A stretch of DNA of 51,237 bases, taken from positions 1 through 51,237 of the forward strand of contig JAANXH010000045.1 in assembly GCA_018263355.1 (NCBI GenBank), written 5' to 3'. Shown piece after piece: positions 42,034 through 50,714 of the stretch. Each line of letters begins with the position of its first letter. The first letter of the stretch is position 1. This DNA comes from Candidatus Woesearchaeota archaeon (GTDB taxonomy: Archaea > Nanobdellota > Nanobdellia > Woesearchaeales > JAGVZT01). The translations under genes were made by a program, and so were the position numbers. The notes under the pieces are model-generated. The model was not told the DNA's origin. It was given only the letters and a program-made list of their open reading frames with translations, and did no database searches.

Positions 42034-43320
42034 ATGAAAAATGTTTTTATTGAGACTTATGGATGTTCTGCTAATCAGAATGATACAGAAATTATGGCTG
42101 GCCTTTTAAAAAAAGATGGTTTTAAATTAGTTGATTCTATAAAAGAAGCAAACATTATTGTTTTAAATACCTGTATTGTAAAGCAGCCAACATATCATAA
42201 GATGAATCATCTTATCCTAAAATACAAAGATGAGTTTCCATCAAAAAACCTGATTGTAGCTGGATGCATGCCACAGGTTATTGATTTAGATGTAAGTTGT
42301 GTTGGACCACACAATATTGAAAATATTGTTGATGCTGCAAAGTTAGTCATTAATGGGAAAGTTGCAAAGTTTACAGATAAAAAATACACTGAAAAAATCA
42401 ACCTGCCAAAGCACAACAAAAACCAGGTTATTGATATTATCCAGATTCTTGAAGGATGTAGTGGTAATTGTGCTTATTGTATTGTCAAGAATGTTAAACC
42501 TACTTTGATTAGTTTTTCAAAAAACAGGATTGTTGATGATGTAAGAAAAGCTTGTGAAAGAGGCTGCAGAGAAATTTGGATTACTTCGCAGGATAATGGT
42601 GCTTATGGGTTGGATAAACATGATGTTTCACAGCTTCCTGAATTGTTAAGAGAGATTATTAAAGTTGAGGGAGATTTTCTTGTCAGAGTTGGAATGATGA
42701 ATCCAAATAATATTTTACCAGTATTGGATGATCTGGTTGAGGTTTTCAAAAATAATAAGATTTTCAAGTTTGTTCATATTCCTGTGCAGTCAGGTAATGA
42801 TAATGTGCTAGAGAAAATGAAAAGAAAGTATAAAGTAAAGGATTTTAAGAATATTGTTGACAAGTTTAGACAACAAATTCCAGATATATCTATTAGTACA
42901 GACATTATATGTGGTTTTCCAGGTGAGACTGAAAAGCAATTTCAGGATAGTATTGAATTGATTAAAGATATTAAGCCTGATCATCTTAATATTTCTAAGT
43001 TTGGTGCAATGCCTGGTACTGCAGCTAAAGATATGAAACAACTAGATCCAAAGATTATTAATAATCGTTCTGCTAAACTAACCAAGATATTTCACAAAAT
43101 TGCCCTGGAAGAAAACAAAAAATGGATTGGCTGGAGGGGAAAGATTTTACTGGATGAAATCCGTAGAAAAGGAACTGTAATTGGCAGGAATTTTGCTTAT
43201 AAACAGGTAATTGTTCAGGGTGATGAGAATATTTTGGGTAGTTTTGTGAATGCAAAGATTGTTGATTGCACTGGTTTTTATTTGATTGCAGAAAAATCTT
43301 TTACCTGGATCATCCCATGA
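42034..43320 (+). CDS. tRNA N6-threonylcarbamoyladenosine methylthiotransferase (e-MtaB type)
   Basis: 428 aa radical SAM enzyme that would convert t6A37 to ms2t6A37 in ANN-decoding tRNAs. N-terminal MTTase domain (ETYGCSANQNDTEIM) with three cluster Cys (about 10, 46, 80), radical SAM motif EGCSGNCAYCIVK (Cys about 142-149), the HIPVQSGND and TDIICGFPGET motifs, and a C-terminal TRAM domain. Archaeal and eukaryotic CDKAL1-type proteins have this layout. TATA-like TTTTATAGTA is 26 nt upstream (leaderless). Its TGA stop overlaps the next ATG (ATGA). Confidence 0.94.
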   Translation: MKNVFIETYGCSANQNDTEIMAGLLKKDGFKLVDSIKEANIIVLNTCIVKQPTYHKMNHLILKYKDEFPSKNLIVAGCMPQVIDLDVSCVGPHNIENIVDAAKLVINGKVAKFTDKKYTEKINLPKHNKNQVIDIIQILEGCSGNCAYCIVKNVKPTLISFSKNRIVDDVRKACERGCREIWITSQDNGAYGLDKHDVSQLPELLREIIKVEGDFLVRVGMMNPNNILPVLDDLVEVFKNNKIFKFVHIPVQSGNDNVLEKMKRKYKVKDFKNIVDKFRQQIPDISISTDIICGFPGETEKQFQDSIELIKDIKPDHLNISKFGAMPGTAAKDMKQLDPKIINNRSAKLTKIFHKIALEENKKWIGWRGKILLDEIRRKGTVIGRNFAYKQVIVQGDENILGSFVNAKIVDCTGFYLIAEKSFTWIIP

Positions 43321-43898
43321 AATTTTCTAATGAGCTTCATGATATGGACTCACTTGTGGAGCATGTGCATAGTTTTGTAGAGAAGAAGAAATTAGATAAT
43401 TTTGATCTTGCTGGTTTTTCCCTTGGAGGGATTGTTGCGGTTAAGTATACCCATCTATATGGAGAAAAAGTTAAAAATCTTTTTGTGCTCAATTCCAGCC
43501 CAAGATTAGTTCGGAAAAATATGCAAAGGTTCATTAAGATTTTTAATCCAATTATAACATCTGCTTTATTTTGCAATTTATTTAGGTACTTTAACACAAA
43601 TAATCTAATTAGAAAAATATTTGGTATCCATAAATTATCAAACCAGAATGCTACAAAAAAATTTCCTAGAGCAATTTATGGTACTATGTTCAATGTGCTT
43701 TCAATTTCTCTTGTAGATGAATTCAATTCATTAAAAATACCAAAAACAATCGCTCTTTTCAAGGATGATACTGTTCTTAGATTTAAAAACCAGAAAGATT
43801 TAGTTCCGAGTCTTAATTCAAATGTCATTGTGTTTGATAAAGGCGGGCATATGACTAGACCAGAATATTTGGAGAATATTATAACAATTTTTAATTAA
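43317..43898 (+). CDS. N-terminally truncated alpha/beta hydrolase
   Basis: 193 aa from ATG 43317, which overlaps the methylthiotransferase stop. Nucleophile elbow DLAGFSLGGIVAVKYT, a lid region, then TIALFKDDTVL (acid) and FDKGGHMTRPEY (His), so the catalytic triad is present. The first two or three strands and the HG oxyanion loop expected before residue 1 are missing, about 60 aa short. It may be a deletion relic fused behind the methylthiotransferase, or a natural short form; activity is doubtful. Confidence 0.75.
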   Translation: MKFSNELHDMDSLVEHVHSFVEKKKLDNFDLAGFSLGGIVAVKYTHLYGEKVKNLFVLNSSPRLVRKNMQRFIKIFNPIITSALFCNLFRYFNTNNLIRKIFGIHKLSNQNATKKFPRAIYGTMFNVLSISLVDEFNSLKIPKTIALFKDDTVLRFKNQKDLVPSLNSNVIVFDKGGHMTRPEYLENIITIFN

Positions 43899-44298
43899 AA
43901 TAAAAATCAAGCTCATCAGATCTTATGGTTACTGATTTTTTAGTTTCTTTCTCTGCTTTGTAATTTGGCTTTGCACTTATCTGATTTTCTGAATCCTTTT
44001 TTGTTTTCTGCTCTTTTTGGTTTTGTTTCTGATTTTTGTCAGAATTTCTTATATGTGGGTTAAGTTCTAAACCCTTTCTAAAATTAATATTGCCACAATC
44101 CATACATCTAAAATAAGGTCCCCATTTTCCTGCACAAACATCAAGCCATTCTCCGCACGCACATTTTGTGTTTTCTAACAGCTTATCTTTGTGTGCTGGA
44201 CAGACTGGAACAACTTGCTTATTCTTGATTGTAGCCTGCTTCTCGCAGAATGGACATTTGTTAATTTTTGATTTTCCATATTTCTTTGGAATATACAT
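43891..44298 (-). CDS. Zinc-finger protein with topoisomerase-type C4 motifs
   Basis: 135 aa from ATG 44298 (MYIPKKYGKSKINKCPFC), chosen because the family starts here; 44325 adds an unlikely extension. Cys pairs: CPFC, CPAH, CACGEWLDVC, CMDCG, forming two or three zinc sites, with GPYFRCMDCGNI resembling topoisomerase C-terminal zinc fingers. The last 50 residues are a Lys/Gln-rich disordered tail. Related small proteins accompany many DPANN genomes; DNA or RNA binding is likely. Convergent with the hydrolase. Confidence 0.82.
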   Translation of the reverse strand: MYIPKKYGKSKINKCPFCEKQATIKNKQVVPVCPAHKDKLLENTKCACGEWLDVCAGKWGPYFRCMDCGNINFRKGLELNPHIRNSDKNQKQNQKEQKTKKDSENQISAKPNYKAEKETKKSVTIRSDELDFYFN

Positions 44299-44342
44299 AT
44301 ACCTTAGTGTTAAACTTGCATTCAAAAAGCTTTCTAATAAAA

Positions 44343-45203
44343 CTACTCAAACTCCTTAACAAATTTAATTAGCTCTTTTGCCTTTTCAAGTTCTAAAAAT
44401 TCTGGCTTTGTAACAGAAGGAATATCTTTGGGTTTTTTCTTTTTAAAAATTACTAGCTTATTTACTTCAAGTAACCTTGCCCAAGGCAATAGCTCAGGGC
44501 TTGTCTTGTCTCCAATTTCTGTCAGGATTATATCATTTTTTTTCTTTGCAATAACATTAAATGGAGCTCTTTTTGTATCTGTTGCTTTAAAACCTAAGTC
44601 AAGATATTTTTTCGAAATTGCAGATTTTGGATCTGATTCTGTTTCAAATGTGTCCAATATGTTAATATGCTCAAACACAGGATCTCCAAATATATCATAA
44701 AGTTTTAATGCTTTTTTTAATGTGATTTCTGATTTTTCTTTCTCATAATTAACAATCATCTTCCTGCTTACCCCTAGTTTTGTTGCCAGGGTGTTAATTG
44801 AGTAGCCTTGTTTTTGCCTTTTTTCTTTTAACTTTTTTCCGCATATACAGGCAGTGTAACCTGCTCTTGTACTCTTTATTATTGGAAGTTTCTTTTTGAT
44901 ACATCCCTTAAAAGTCTGAAAATTGATTGTATATATTCCATATCTGAGATACACAACATTGTCAACAAGCTTGTTTCCAGCTTTTTGCGCTATTACTAAA
45001 GGAACTCCGTTAATATAGCTGGCAATTTTTCTCATACCTGCTGCCCACTCTTTAGCCAAAGAGTTTGCATCTGATAAAACCTTAATTAAAAAAATAGTAT
45101 CTTTTCTAGCAAGAATATCAAAGCTTCCAACATTTAATACTTTTACTGTATAACCTTGTTTAAGCAAAAATACTGATATTTGTTCAGTTAGGTCCTTTTT
45201 CAT
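44343..45203 (-). CDS. Archaeal HTH-type transcriptional regulator
   Basis: 286 aa. The N-terminal half resembles the nuclease-like fold of the archaeal family annotated as putative HTH-type regulatory proteins (ILARKDTIFLIKVLSDANSL). The centre has an XRE-type HTH (LKEKRQKQGYSINTLATKLGVSRKMIVNYEKEKSEITLKKALKLYDIFG, about 125-175). The C-terminal domain repeats the nuclease-like pattern (FNVIAKKKNDIILTEIGD). It is conserved across archaea with an unknown regulon. The TATA/start region lies back-to-back with family B2 RNA. Confidence 0.9.
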   Translation of the reverse strand: MKKDLTEQISVFLLKQGYTVKVLNVGSFDILARKDTIFLIKVLSDANSLAKEWAAGMRKIASYINGVPLVIAQKAGNKLVDNVVYLRYGIYTINFQTFKGCIKKKLPIIKSTRAGYTACICGKKLKEKRQKQGYSINTLATKLGVSRKMIVNYEKEKSEITLKKALKLYDIFGDPVFEHINILDTFETESDPKSAISKKYLDLGFKATDTKRAPFNVIAKKKNDIILTEIGDKTSPELLPWARLLEVNKLVIFKKKKPKDIPSVTKPEFLELEKAKELIKFVKEFE

Positions 45204-45272
45204 GCTATATTTACTATTTAGATTGTTTTAATTTAAAAATATATTGTAAAATAGGCAATCTTAAATATCGAG

Positions 45273-45424
45273 TGTTAGCTCCATTAGTGCCTGATTTGAG
45301 TGAAGGAGACAATCCTAGTCGTAAGAGTCAGTGGGGAACAGTTTGCCTTAATCAAATTAAACTCCACACAATATGAATGATGGTTTAGCAAACTGGCGAC
45401 TGAACCGGTATTATGGAGCTAACA
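45273..45424 (+). ncRNA. Family B structured RNA, copy B2
   Basis: A perfect 12-bp closing helix TGTTAGCTCCAT/ATGGAGCTAACA spans 152 nt. Inside are AGGAGAC, AGTCGTAAGAGTCA, GGGGAACAGTTTGCC (45333-45347) pairing through CAGTTTG with CAAACTGGCGA (45389-45399), then CTGAACCGG. The internal blocks match B1 while the closing helix has a different sequence, a compensatory pattern expected of a functional RNA. TTTAAAAATATATTG (about 45231-45245) is a fitting TATA region for a start near 45265. No ORF here. Confidence 0.68.
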
Positions 45425-45567
45425 TTAGGTTGACTTTGCCTGTAAAATATGATGCTTTGCAAAAGCTGTATTTTTTACTCATTGGACATCTAGTAATTCT
45501 CATCTAACTGATTGATTTAACCGAAAATTATATATATCACAAATATTTACTTACTGGTGGTGGAGAC

Positions 45568-45810
45568 ATGGTTCTAACAGACATTTATACTATCTTTGAG
45601 CAGAGGAAACTTAAGATGCAGAATATGCTCAAAGGTAAGAATGGAGTTTCTTCTAGTAAAAAATTGGAATTAGAAGGTGCTTTAAATGAAATTGAGATGT
45701 TTTTAAGCACACTTGAATACTATAAAAATGTTCCAAAAAATGTACCTGAACCAGACCTTGAAACACCAATTGATGATAGATCATTCTTATCCAAATTATT
45801 CAAAAAATAA
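45568..45810 (+). CDS. Small helical hypothetical protein
   Basis: 80 aa, charged, mostly one long helical hairpin (IFEQRKLKMQNMLKGKNG ... LEGALNEIEMFLSTLEYY) ending in a short C-terminal FLSKLFKK. Good ribosome-binding site GGTGGAG. Same direction as the next genes. Family not recognised. Confidence 0.7.
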   Translation: MVLTDIYTIFEQRKLKMQNMLKGKNGVSSSKKLELEGALNEIEMFLSTLEYYKNVPKNVPEPDLETPIDDRSFLSKLFKK

Positions 45811-45874
45811 ACTTTTGTTACAATTACAAAAATGTTATAAACAATAGAACTTAATTATTTGTAGAGGTATACAA

Positions 45875-46264
45875 ATGAAAGTCGATGTAAAACTGGATAG
45901 CATTAAAGTATCAAAGTTTTCTCCAAAAGATTTTTCTGTAGAAATTGAGACTGTTTTTTTTGATGATGATTATAGGAAATTTCACAAAACTGTTCATGTA
46001 AATGATTCAAATTTAGCAGAGAGTATAATAAAAGACATTAAGAATATGATAAACAATAGAAGTGTTGAGTTCAATGGTGAAGTTATTAAAGGTTATAGAG
46101 TACAGGTTGAGATTAAAGATAAAGAAGATGTTTTAAAGAAATTAGGTAAGTTTTTTTCTAAACTTAAGACAAGGGTTGCTAAGGTTAAGAATATTAAGCA
46201 AGCTGAAGGTTATATGGATGCTGTGAATAGAGTAAGGATTCTGAGTACAAAATTTAAAAAGTAG
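45875..46264 (+). CDS. Hypothetical protein
   Basis: 129 aa, beta-rich first half (VDVKLDSIKVSKFSPKDFSVEIETVFFDDD), then a basic helical end (KFFSKLKTRVAKVKNIKQAEGYMDAV). Ribosome-binding site GAGGT seven bases upstream. No motif recognised. Confidence 0.7.
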   Translation: MKVDVKLDSIKVSKFSPKDFSVEIETVFFDDDYRKFHKTVHVNDSNLAESIIKDIKNMINNRSVEFNGEVIKGYRVQVEIKDKEDVLKKLGKFFSKLKTRVAKVKNIKQAEGYMDAVNRVRILSTKFKK

Positions 46265-46318
46265 TACTTCCTCATATAAAACATAAAATTTATATATGAC
46301 AATGTAATATAAAGCTTT

Positions 46319-47149
46319 ATGAGAGAAAGAGTAACTTTAACAATTGACGAGAATCTGCTAAAAAATATTGACCACAGTATTGATGGGCATAATGTTAAGA
46401 ACAGAAGTCATGCAATTGAGATGCTGCTCAATAAAGCATTAGGAAGCAAGATGCCTTCAAAGGCACTAATCTTAGCTGGAGGTAAAAGTAAACCACTAAA
46501 ATCTAAATTTAAAGATACTCCTCATGCATTGACTCCTTTTAATGGTTCTACTGTTATAGAAGAGATTATTAAATTATTTAAAAAATATGGAGTTAAAGAT
46601 ATTATTATTACATTACATCATGATGCAGATGTTATTCAAAATCATTTGGAAAGCAAAGATCTTGGAGTAAGATTAATATTTATAAAAGAAAAATTTCCAA
46701 TGGGCACAGCTGGCGCACTACGAAATGCTAAGGAATACCTAAAGTCAACTTTTTTTATGACAAATGCTGATGAATTAAAAAATATTAACCTAAAAGATAT
46801 GTATATGTTTCATCTGGATCATCATGGAAAAACAACTATTGCACTAACAACTGTTGAAGATCCAAGCAAATATGGTGTTGCAAATCTTACTGGGTACAAC
46901 ATAATTAGTTTTATGGAAAAACCAAAAAAACAAAATGCACCAAGCAACCTGATTAATGCTGGTTTATATGTTATGGATCCAGAAGCTATTGAATTTATAC
47001 CTGATGGGTTTGCAACTTTAGAAAATGATGTGTTTCCAAAACTAGCCAAGGAAAATAAGCTTATTGGATATTCCTTTGGTGGTCAGTGGTTCTCACTGAA
47101 TTCAGAGAAAGAGTATAGTATTGCAGAGAAAAAATGGAAGGACATCTAA
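46319..47149 (+). CDS. Ribbon-helix-helix domain fused to a degenerate sugar nucleotidyltransferase
   Basis: 276 aa. Residues 1 to 43 are a CopG/Arc-like RHH DNA-binding domain (RVTLTIDENLLKNID ... VKNRSHAIEMLLNKALG). Residues 47 to 276 follow the NTP_transferase fold of GalU/RmlA/ManC-type enzymes. The glycine-rich loop reads AGGKSKPLKSKFKDTPHAL in place of GGxGTRLxPLTxxxPKPL: the Arg is gone and PK is PH. NADE and NLINAGLYV remain. The neighbour at 47134 has an intact site. TTTATATATG is 26 nt upstream (leaderless) and the gene heads the operon, so it may be a sugar-nucleotide-sensing regulator. Residual activity cannot be excluded. Confidence 0.85.
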   Translation: MRERVTLTIDENLLKNIDHSIDGHNVKNRSHAIEMLLNKALGSKMPSKALILAGGKSKPLKSKFKDTPHALTPFNGSTVIEEIIKLFKKYGVKDIIITLHHDADVIQNHLESKDLGVRLIFIKEKFPMGTAGALRNAKEYLKSTFFMTNADELKNINLKDMYMFHLDHHGKTTIALTTVEDPSKYGVANLTGYNIISFMEKPKKQNAPSNLINAGLYVMDPEAIEFIPDGFATLENDVFPKLAKENKLIGYSFGGQWFSLNSEKEYSIAEKKWKDI

Positions 47150-47847
47150 ATGCCGTAATACTTGCAGGTGGCCTAGGTACAAGACTGAGACCTTTGACTG
47201 ATAACACTCCTAAACCACTTTTGCCAATAAAAGGAAAACCCATTTTGCTGCATATTATTGAAAATCTTAAAAAATATGGGGTTAAAGATATTGTTCTAGC
47301 AGTGTGTTTTGAGGCTGACAAGATTAAAGATTATTTTGGAGATGGCAGCAAGTTTAAAGTTAATGTATCTTATTGTATAGAAAAAGAGCCACTTGGAACT
47401 GGCGGAGCAATCAAATTAGCTTCAAGAGATTTTTCCAACCGGTTTATTGCACTAAATGGAGATAATCTTGGTGATTTTGATTATGACAAAATGCTAAATT
47501 TTCATAAAAAAAATAATGCAAAGGTTACAATTGCACTCTATCCAGTAGAAGATGTTACTCAGTTTGGTATTGCTGATTTAGATGAAAATAGGATCAGAAG
47601 GTTTATTGAAAAACCTTGCATTGCAGAAGCTCCAACCAACCTAAACAATGCAGGAGCATATATATTTGAGCCAGAGGTTATGGATAGTCTGCCTTCTGGA
47701 AAATGTTCTATTGAACGTGATTGTTTTGAAAAACTAGCTCCAAAAGGAGAAGTTTTTGGGTTTGAGCATGAAGGACAATGGTTTCCAACTGACAACATAG
47801 AAAGGTATAATCTTGCAAATAAGAGGTGGAAAAGTGAAAATAGATAA
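47134..47847 (+). CDS. Sugar-1-phosphate nucleotidyltransferase
   Basis: 237 aa. Intact catalytic loop AGGLGTRLRPLTDNTPKPL at residues 11 to 30, metal site NGDNLGDFD, LGTGGAIKLA and NNAGAYIFEP. It would join NTP and a hexose-1-phosphate (mannose-1-P guanylyltransferase or glucose-1-P thymidylyl/uridylyltransferase; base and sugar not decidable from sequence alone). It lacks the C-terminal left-handed helix domain of bifunctional archaeal homologues. Overlaps the fused paralogue by 16 nt and the mutase by 14 nt. Confidence 0.93.
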   Translation: MEGHLNAVILAGGLGTRLRPLTDNTPKPLLPIKGKPILLHIIENLKKYGVKDIVLAVCFEADKIKDYFGDGSKFKVNVSYCIEKEPLGTGGAIKLASRDFSNRFIALNGDNLGDFDYDKMLNFHKKNNAKVTIALYPVEDVTQFGIADLDENRIRRFIEKPCIAEAPTNLNNAGAYIFEPEVMDSLPSGKCSIERDCFEKLAPKGEVFGFEHEGQWFPTDNIERYNLANKRWKSENR

Positions 47848-49192
47848 AAGTATTTTTAGAGCTTATGATATTAGAGGAGTTTATCCTGATCAGCTTAATG
47901 AAGAAGTTATTTACCGGATAGGTAAAGCTTATATAAAATTCATGCAAGAAGAAAACCCAGGAAAACAGGAGTTTACTATTGCAGTGGGTTGTGATATGAG
48001 GCTTTCTTCTCCTGCTTTGAAAAAAAGTTTAATTAAGTCATTAGTAAATATGGGGGTAAAAGTTGTTGATATTGGGTTAGTTTCTACCCCAACATATTAT
48101 TTTGCTGTAGCAAAATATGGTTATGATGGAGGATTAATAGTTTCTGCGTCTCATAATCCCAAGGAATACAATGGTACAAAGATTGTACGGCAAGGTGCAG
48201 AAGCAATTGGGCTAGTGAATGGTCTAGATAAGATAAGAGATTATGCTCAAGAGGATATAAAAGAAAGTGATTCTAAAGGAAGTGTTATTAAAAACAATAA
48301 GGCTTTAAAGGACAGAACAGATTATGCATTAGATTTTTATGATTTTAAATTAGATAAGATGAAAGTTGTGGCTGATGTTGCTAATGCTATGGGAAGTCCG
48401 GATATTAGAGAGCTTTTTTCACGTCTTGACTCTGAATTAATTGAGATGAATTTCAAATTAGATGGGACTTTTCCTGCACATGAAGCAAATCCTTTCAAAG
48501 AGGAAAATGTTGTAGATCTTAAAAAGAGAGTAGTAGAAGAAAATGCAGATTTAGGAATTGGGGTAGATGGTGATGCTGACCGTTATTTTTTTGTGGATGA
48601 AAAAGGAGAATTAGTTGAGCCTGGAATCTTGAGAGGCATTTTTGCAGAGGTTGTACTAAGACACAATCCTAAGGCAAATATTGGTTATGATATCAGGCCA
48701 GGCCAGATTACACATGATATGATTGTTGAGAATGGAGGAAAACCATTTGTTACCAAGGTTGGACATACATTGATAAAGAAAAAAGGTCGCGAAGTTGATG
48801 CAGCTTTTGCTGGTGAGTCTTCTGGACATTTCTTTTTTAAAACAGACTATGGATTTTTTGAAACTCCATTTATTGGAACATTAGTAATTATGGACGAGAT
48901 ATCTAAGAGAGGTCCATTGTCAAAGATTGTTAAACCTCTAAAAAAATATTTTCATTCTGGAGAAATTAATTTTGAAGTGGAAAACAAGAATGCAAAACTC
49001 TATGAGATTGCAAAAGCTTTTTCTGATGGAGAGATTTCTTTGCTTGATGGTGTTAGTGTCAAGTATGAGAATTGGTGGTTTAATGTTAGGCCAAGCAATA
49101 CAGAGGACAAGATTAGGCTAAATCTGGAAGCAAGAACTAAAGAGAAAATGGAAGAGATGAAATCAAAAGTCATAAAAGTGATTAAGTCTTAA
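47834..49192 (+). CDS. Phosphomannomutase/phosphoglucomutase
   Basis: 453 aa from GTG 47834, which follows GAGGTGG; the track start 47813 is seven codons too early. Four-domain alpha-D-phosphohexomutase: RAYDIRGVYP at the start, phosphoserine loop SASHNPKEYNG (about 104-114), metal loop DGDADR (about 244-249), sugar-binding GESSGHFFF and phosphate-binding RPSNTED. It interconverts hexose-6-P and hexose-1-P for the nucleotidyltransferase encoded before it, feeding glycosylation. Confidence 0.95.
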   Translation: MKIDKSIFRAYDIRGVYPDQLNEEVIYRIGKAYIKFMQEENPGKQEFTIAVGCDMRLSSPALKKSLIKSLVNMGVKVVDIGLVSTPTYYFAVAKYGYDGGLIVSASHNPKEYNGTKIVRQGAEAIGLVNGLDKIRDYAQEDIKESDSKGSVIKNNKALKDRTDYALDFYDFKLDKMKVVADVANAMGSPDIRELFSRLDSELIEMNFKLDGTFPAHEANPFKEENVVDLKKRVVEENADLGIGVDGDADRYFFVDEKGELVEPGILRGIFAEVVLRHNPKANIGYDIRPGQITHDMIVENGGKPFVTKVGHTLIKKKGREVDAAFAGESSGHFFFKTDYGFFETPFIGTLVIMDEISKRGPLSKIVKPLKKYFHSGEINFEVENKNAKLYEIAKAFSDGEISLLDGVSVKYENWWFNVRPSNTEDKIRLNLEARTKEKMEEMKSKVIKVIKS

Positions 49193-50281
49193 AGTTTTGT
49201 CCTTTGAATAATTTTTTGAAAATTCTCTTAACTTAGCAGGATTTATCTTTATTTGCTTTTTCTCTAGTAAATTCACAATTTTTTTGCTTGATAAAAACTG
49301 ACAAAACTGAGTTACATTATGTGGTTTTTGTGTGTATCTTGCTCTTTCAAAATCAATTAAAACTGGTGTATTGTTTTGCACAATTATATGCTTTACTGGA
49401 TGATGCATTTCCTGTTTGTTTATTTTTACTTTGTCTAGTTTGTATAGCTGCTGCAGAGTTTGGTTGATTATTTCTAGAATTTGGTTTTTTTCTGCTTTTT
49501 TAAAAAAATCAAGGATCATTTCTCCTTTGACAAATTCCATTATTAAGTAATCTTTCTCAGATTTCAATAGTTGAGGTCCAATCCCAAGCTTGTTTACTTT
49601 TTTTAGCATGTTTGCTTCATGAGAAATAGTGTTTATTGCTTTTGATTCTGGAGCTTTTATTTTAATTGCTACTTTTTTGTTATTGTATTCTCCTTTGTAC
49701 ACTAATCCTCTTTTTCCTTTTGCAAAAAGCTCTAGTTTTTTTACAATATTCAGGTTTTTGAGAAGAGCTGTTTTTCTTAGTTCATAAACAAAAAGTTTTT
49801 CAAAATCAAGCTTTTGTTCTTCTAATTGTTTTGATTTGTAAAGATTTTCTTTGATTGATTTATCAATAATTTCTTTGTTTGTTAGTGAACTAAAGAGTAT
49901 TAAGATAGTGGCATTGTTTTTTAGGTAGTCTTTTGCATTGATTAAAAATCTGACTAAAGTTTCGTATCCGTGCTTTCCTCCGTACAGTGTTTTATCTTCT
50001 ATTCCTTTGTCTTGAGGAAGATATGGGGGATGGAATATAATTAAATCAAACTTGTTTTTTATGTTGGAAAATAAATCTGATTGTATGAATGTGATTTTTT
50101 TGTTTTTTGGTGCTTTTTCTATAGCTATTGAGATATCTGCCCCAATTACTTTTTGAGCAGTTTTTGCTGCCTCCAAAGCTAAGATTCCAGAGCCTGTTCC
50201 CATATCTAGCACAGTTCCTTTTGCATATTTTCTAATATGCTTTTTTATTAAATATGAGTCTTCTCTTGGTTTGTATGTCAT
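49163..50281 (-). CDS. HemK2-like methyltransferase fused to a protein-kinase-like domain
   Basis: 372 aa. Residues 1 to about 170 are a class I SAM methyltransferase of the HemK/Mtq2 type: YKPREDSYL, motif I VLDMGTGSG (24-32) and a catalytic motif that reads FHPPYLP where NPPY is expected. Residues about 185-372 look like a RIO/Bud32-like kinase: KGKRGLVYKG glycine loop, VAIKIK (Lys), E in SHEANML, YLIMEFVKGE hinge, HHPVKHIIV catalytic loop (Asp absent) and LIDFERAR in place of DFG. It might modify translation factors (eRF1) and a partner. Convergent with the mutase, overlapping by 30 nt. Confidence 0.85.
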   Translation of the reverse strand: MTYKPREDSYLIKKHIRKYAKGTVLDMGTGSGILALEAAKTAQKVIGADISIAIEKAPKNKKITFIQSDLFSNIKNKFDLIIFHPPYLPQDKGIEDKTLYGGKHGYETLVRFLINAKDYLKNNATILILFSSLTNKEIIDKSIKENLYKSKQLEEQKLDFEKLFVYELRKTALLKNLNIVKKLELFAKGKRGLVYKGEYNNKKVAIKIKAPESKAINTISHEANMLKKVNKLGIGPQLLKSEKDYLIMEFVKGEMILDFFKKAEKNQILEIINQTLQQLYKLDKVKINKQEMHHPVKHIIVQNNTPVLIDFERARYTQKPHNVTQFCQFLSSKKIVNLLEKKQIKINPAKLREFSKNYSKDKTLRLNHFYDF

Positions 50282-50308
50282 TTTAATCTAACATGAGTTC
50301 TTTCTCAG

Positions 50309-50714
50309 TTACTTTTTTGTAAGTAATCTGAAATAATGTTCACCACCAGTCAGGATTATGTGATTGTTTATTACCTCTTTAACAACATTTAAATTTTTCC
50401 CCCTCTTCAGCTCGGAAAAACTTTGTTGAGTTATAATATTAATGTCCCAATCATAATTAATTAAGCTAAAAATTGAATCGATTTTATTTTCAAAATCCTC
50501 TGTTTTTTCAGTATCTGGAATCACAAACAGTAAATCAATATCACTATCTTCAGTGTTTCTGCCTTTAACATAACTACCAAAAAGAATTGCTATGAAAAAC
50601 ACATTATTTATTTTATTCAGTTCATTTAGTATAACTGATATTTTTATGCTTTTTTATCACCTTCTCCAGTTTTTTCTTGTCTTTTAAATAATCATATTTT
50701 CCTCTGTAAGCCAT
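50309..50714 (-). pseudogene. MNT-type nucleotidyltransferase gene with a frameshift
   Basis: The ORF-track part (50309-50602, GTG start) encodes ILFGSYVKGRNTEDSDIDLLFV, the GS...DxD motif of minimal nucleotidyltransferases. The usual N-terminal helix is found in another frame: ATG 50714 encodes MAYRGKYDYLKDKKKLEKVI and stops at TGA 50622-50624, while the nucleotidyltransferase frame, open from about 50665, reads VILNELNKINNVFF. A one-base shift at about 50625 (ACTAAATGAAC) would restore a protein of about 135 aa. It is a frameshifted gene, a sequence error or two small ORFs. Confidence 0.6.
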
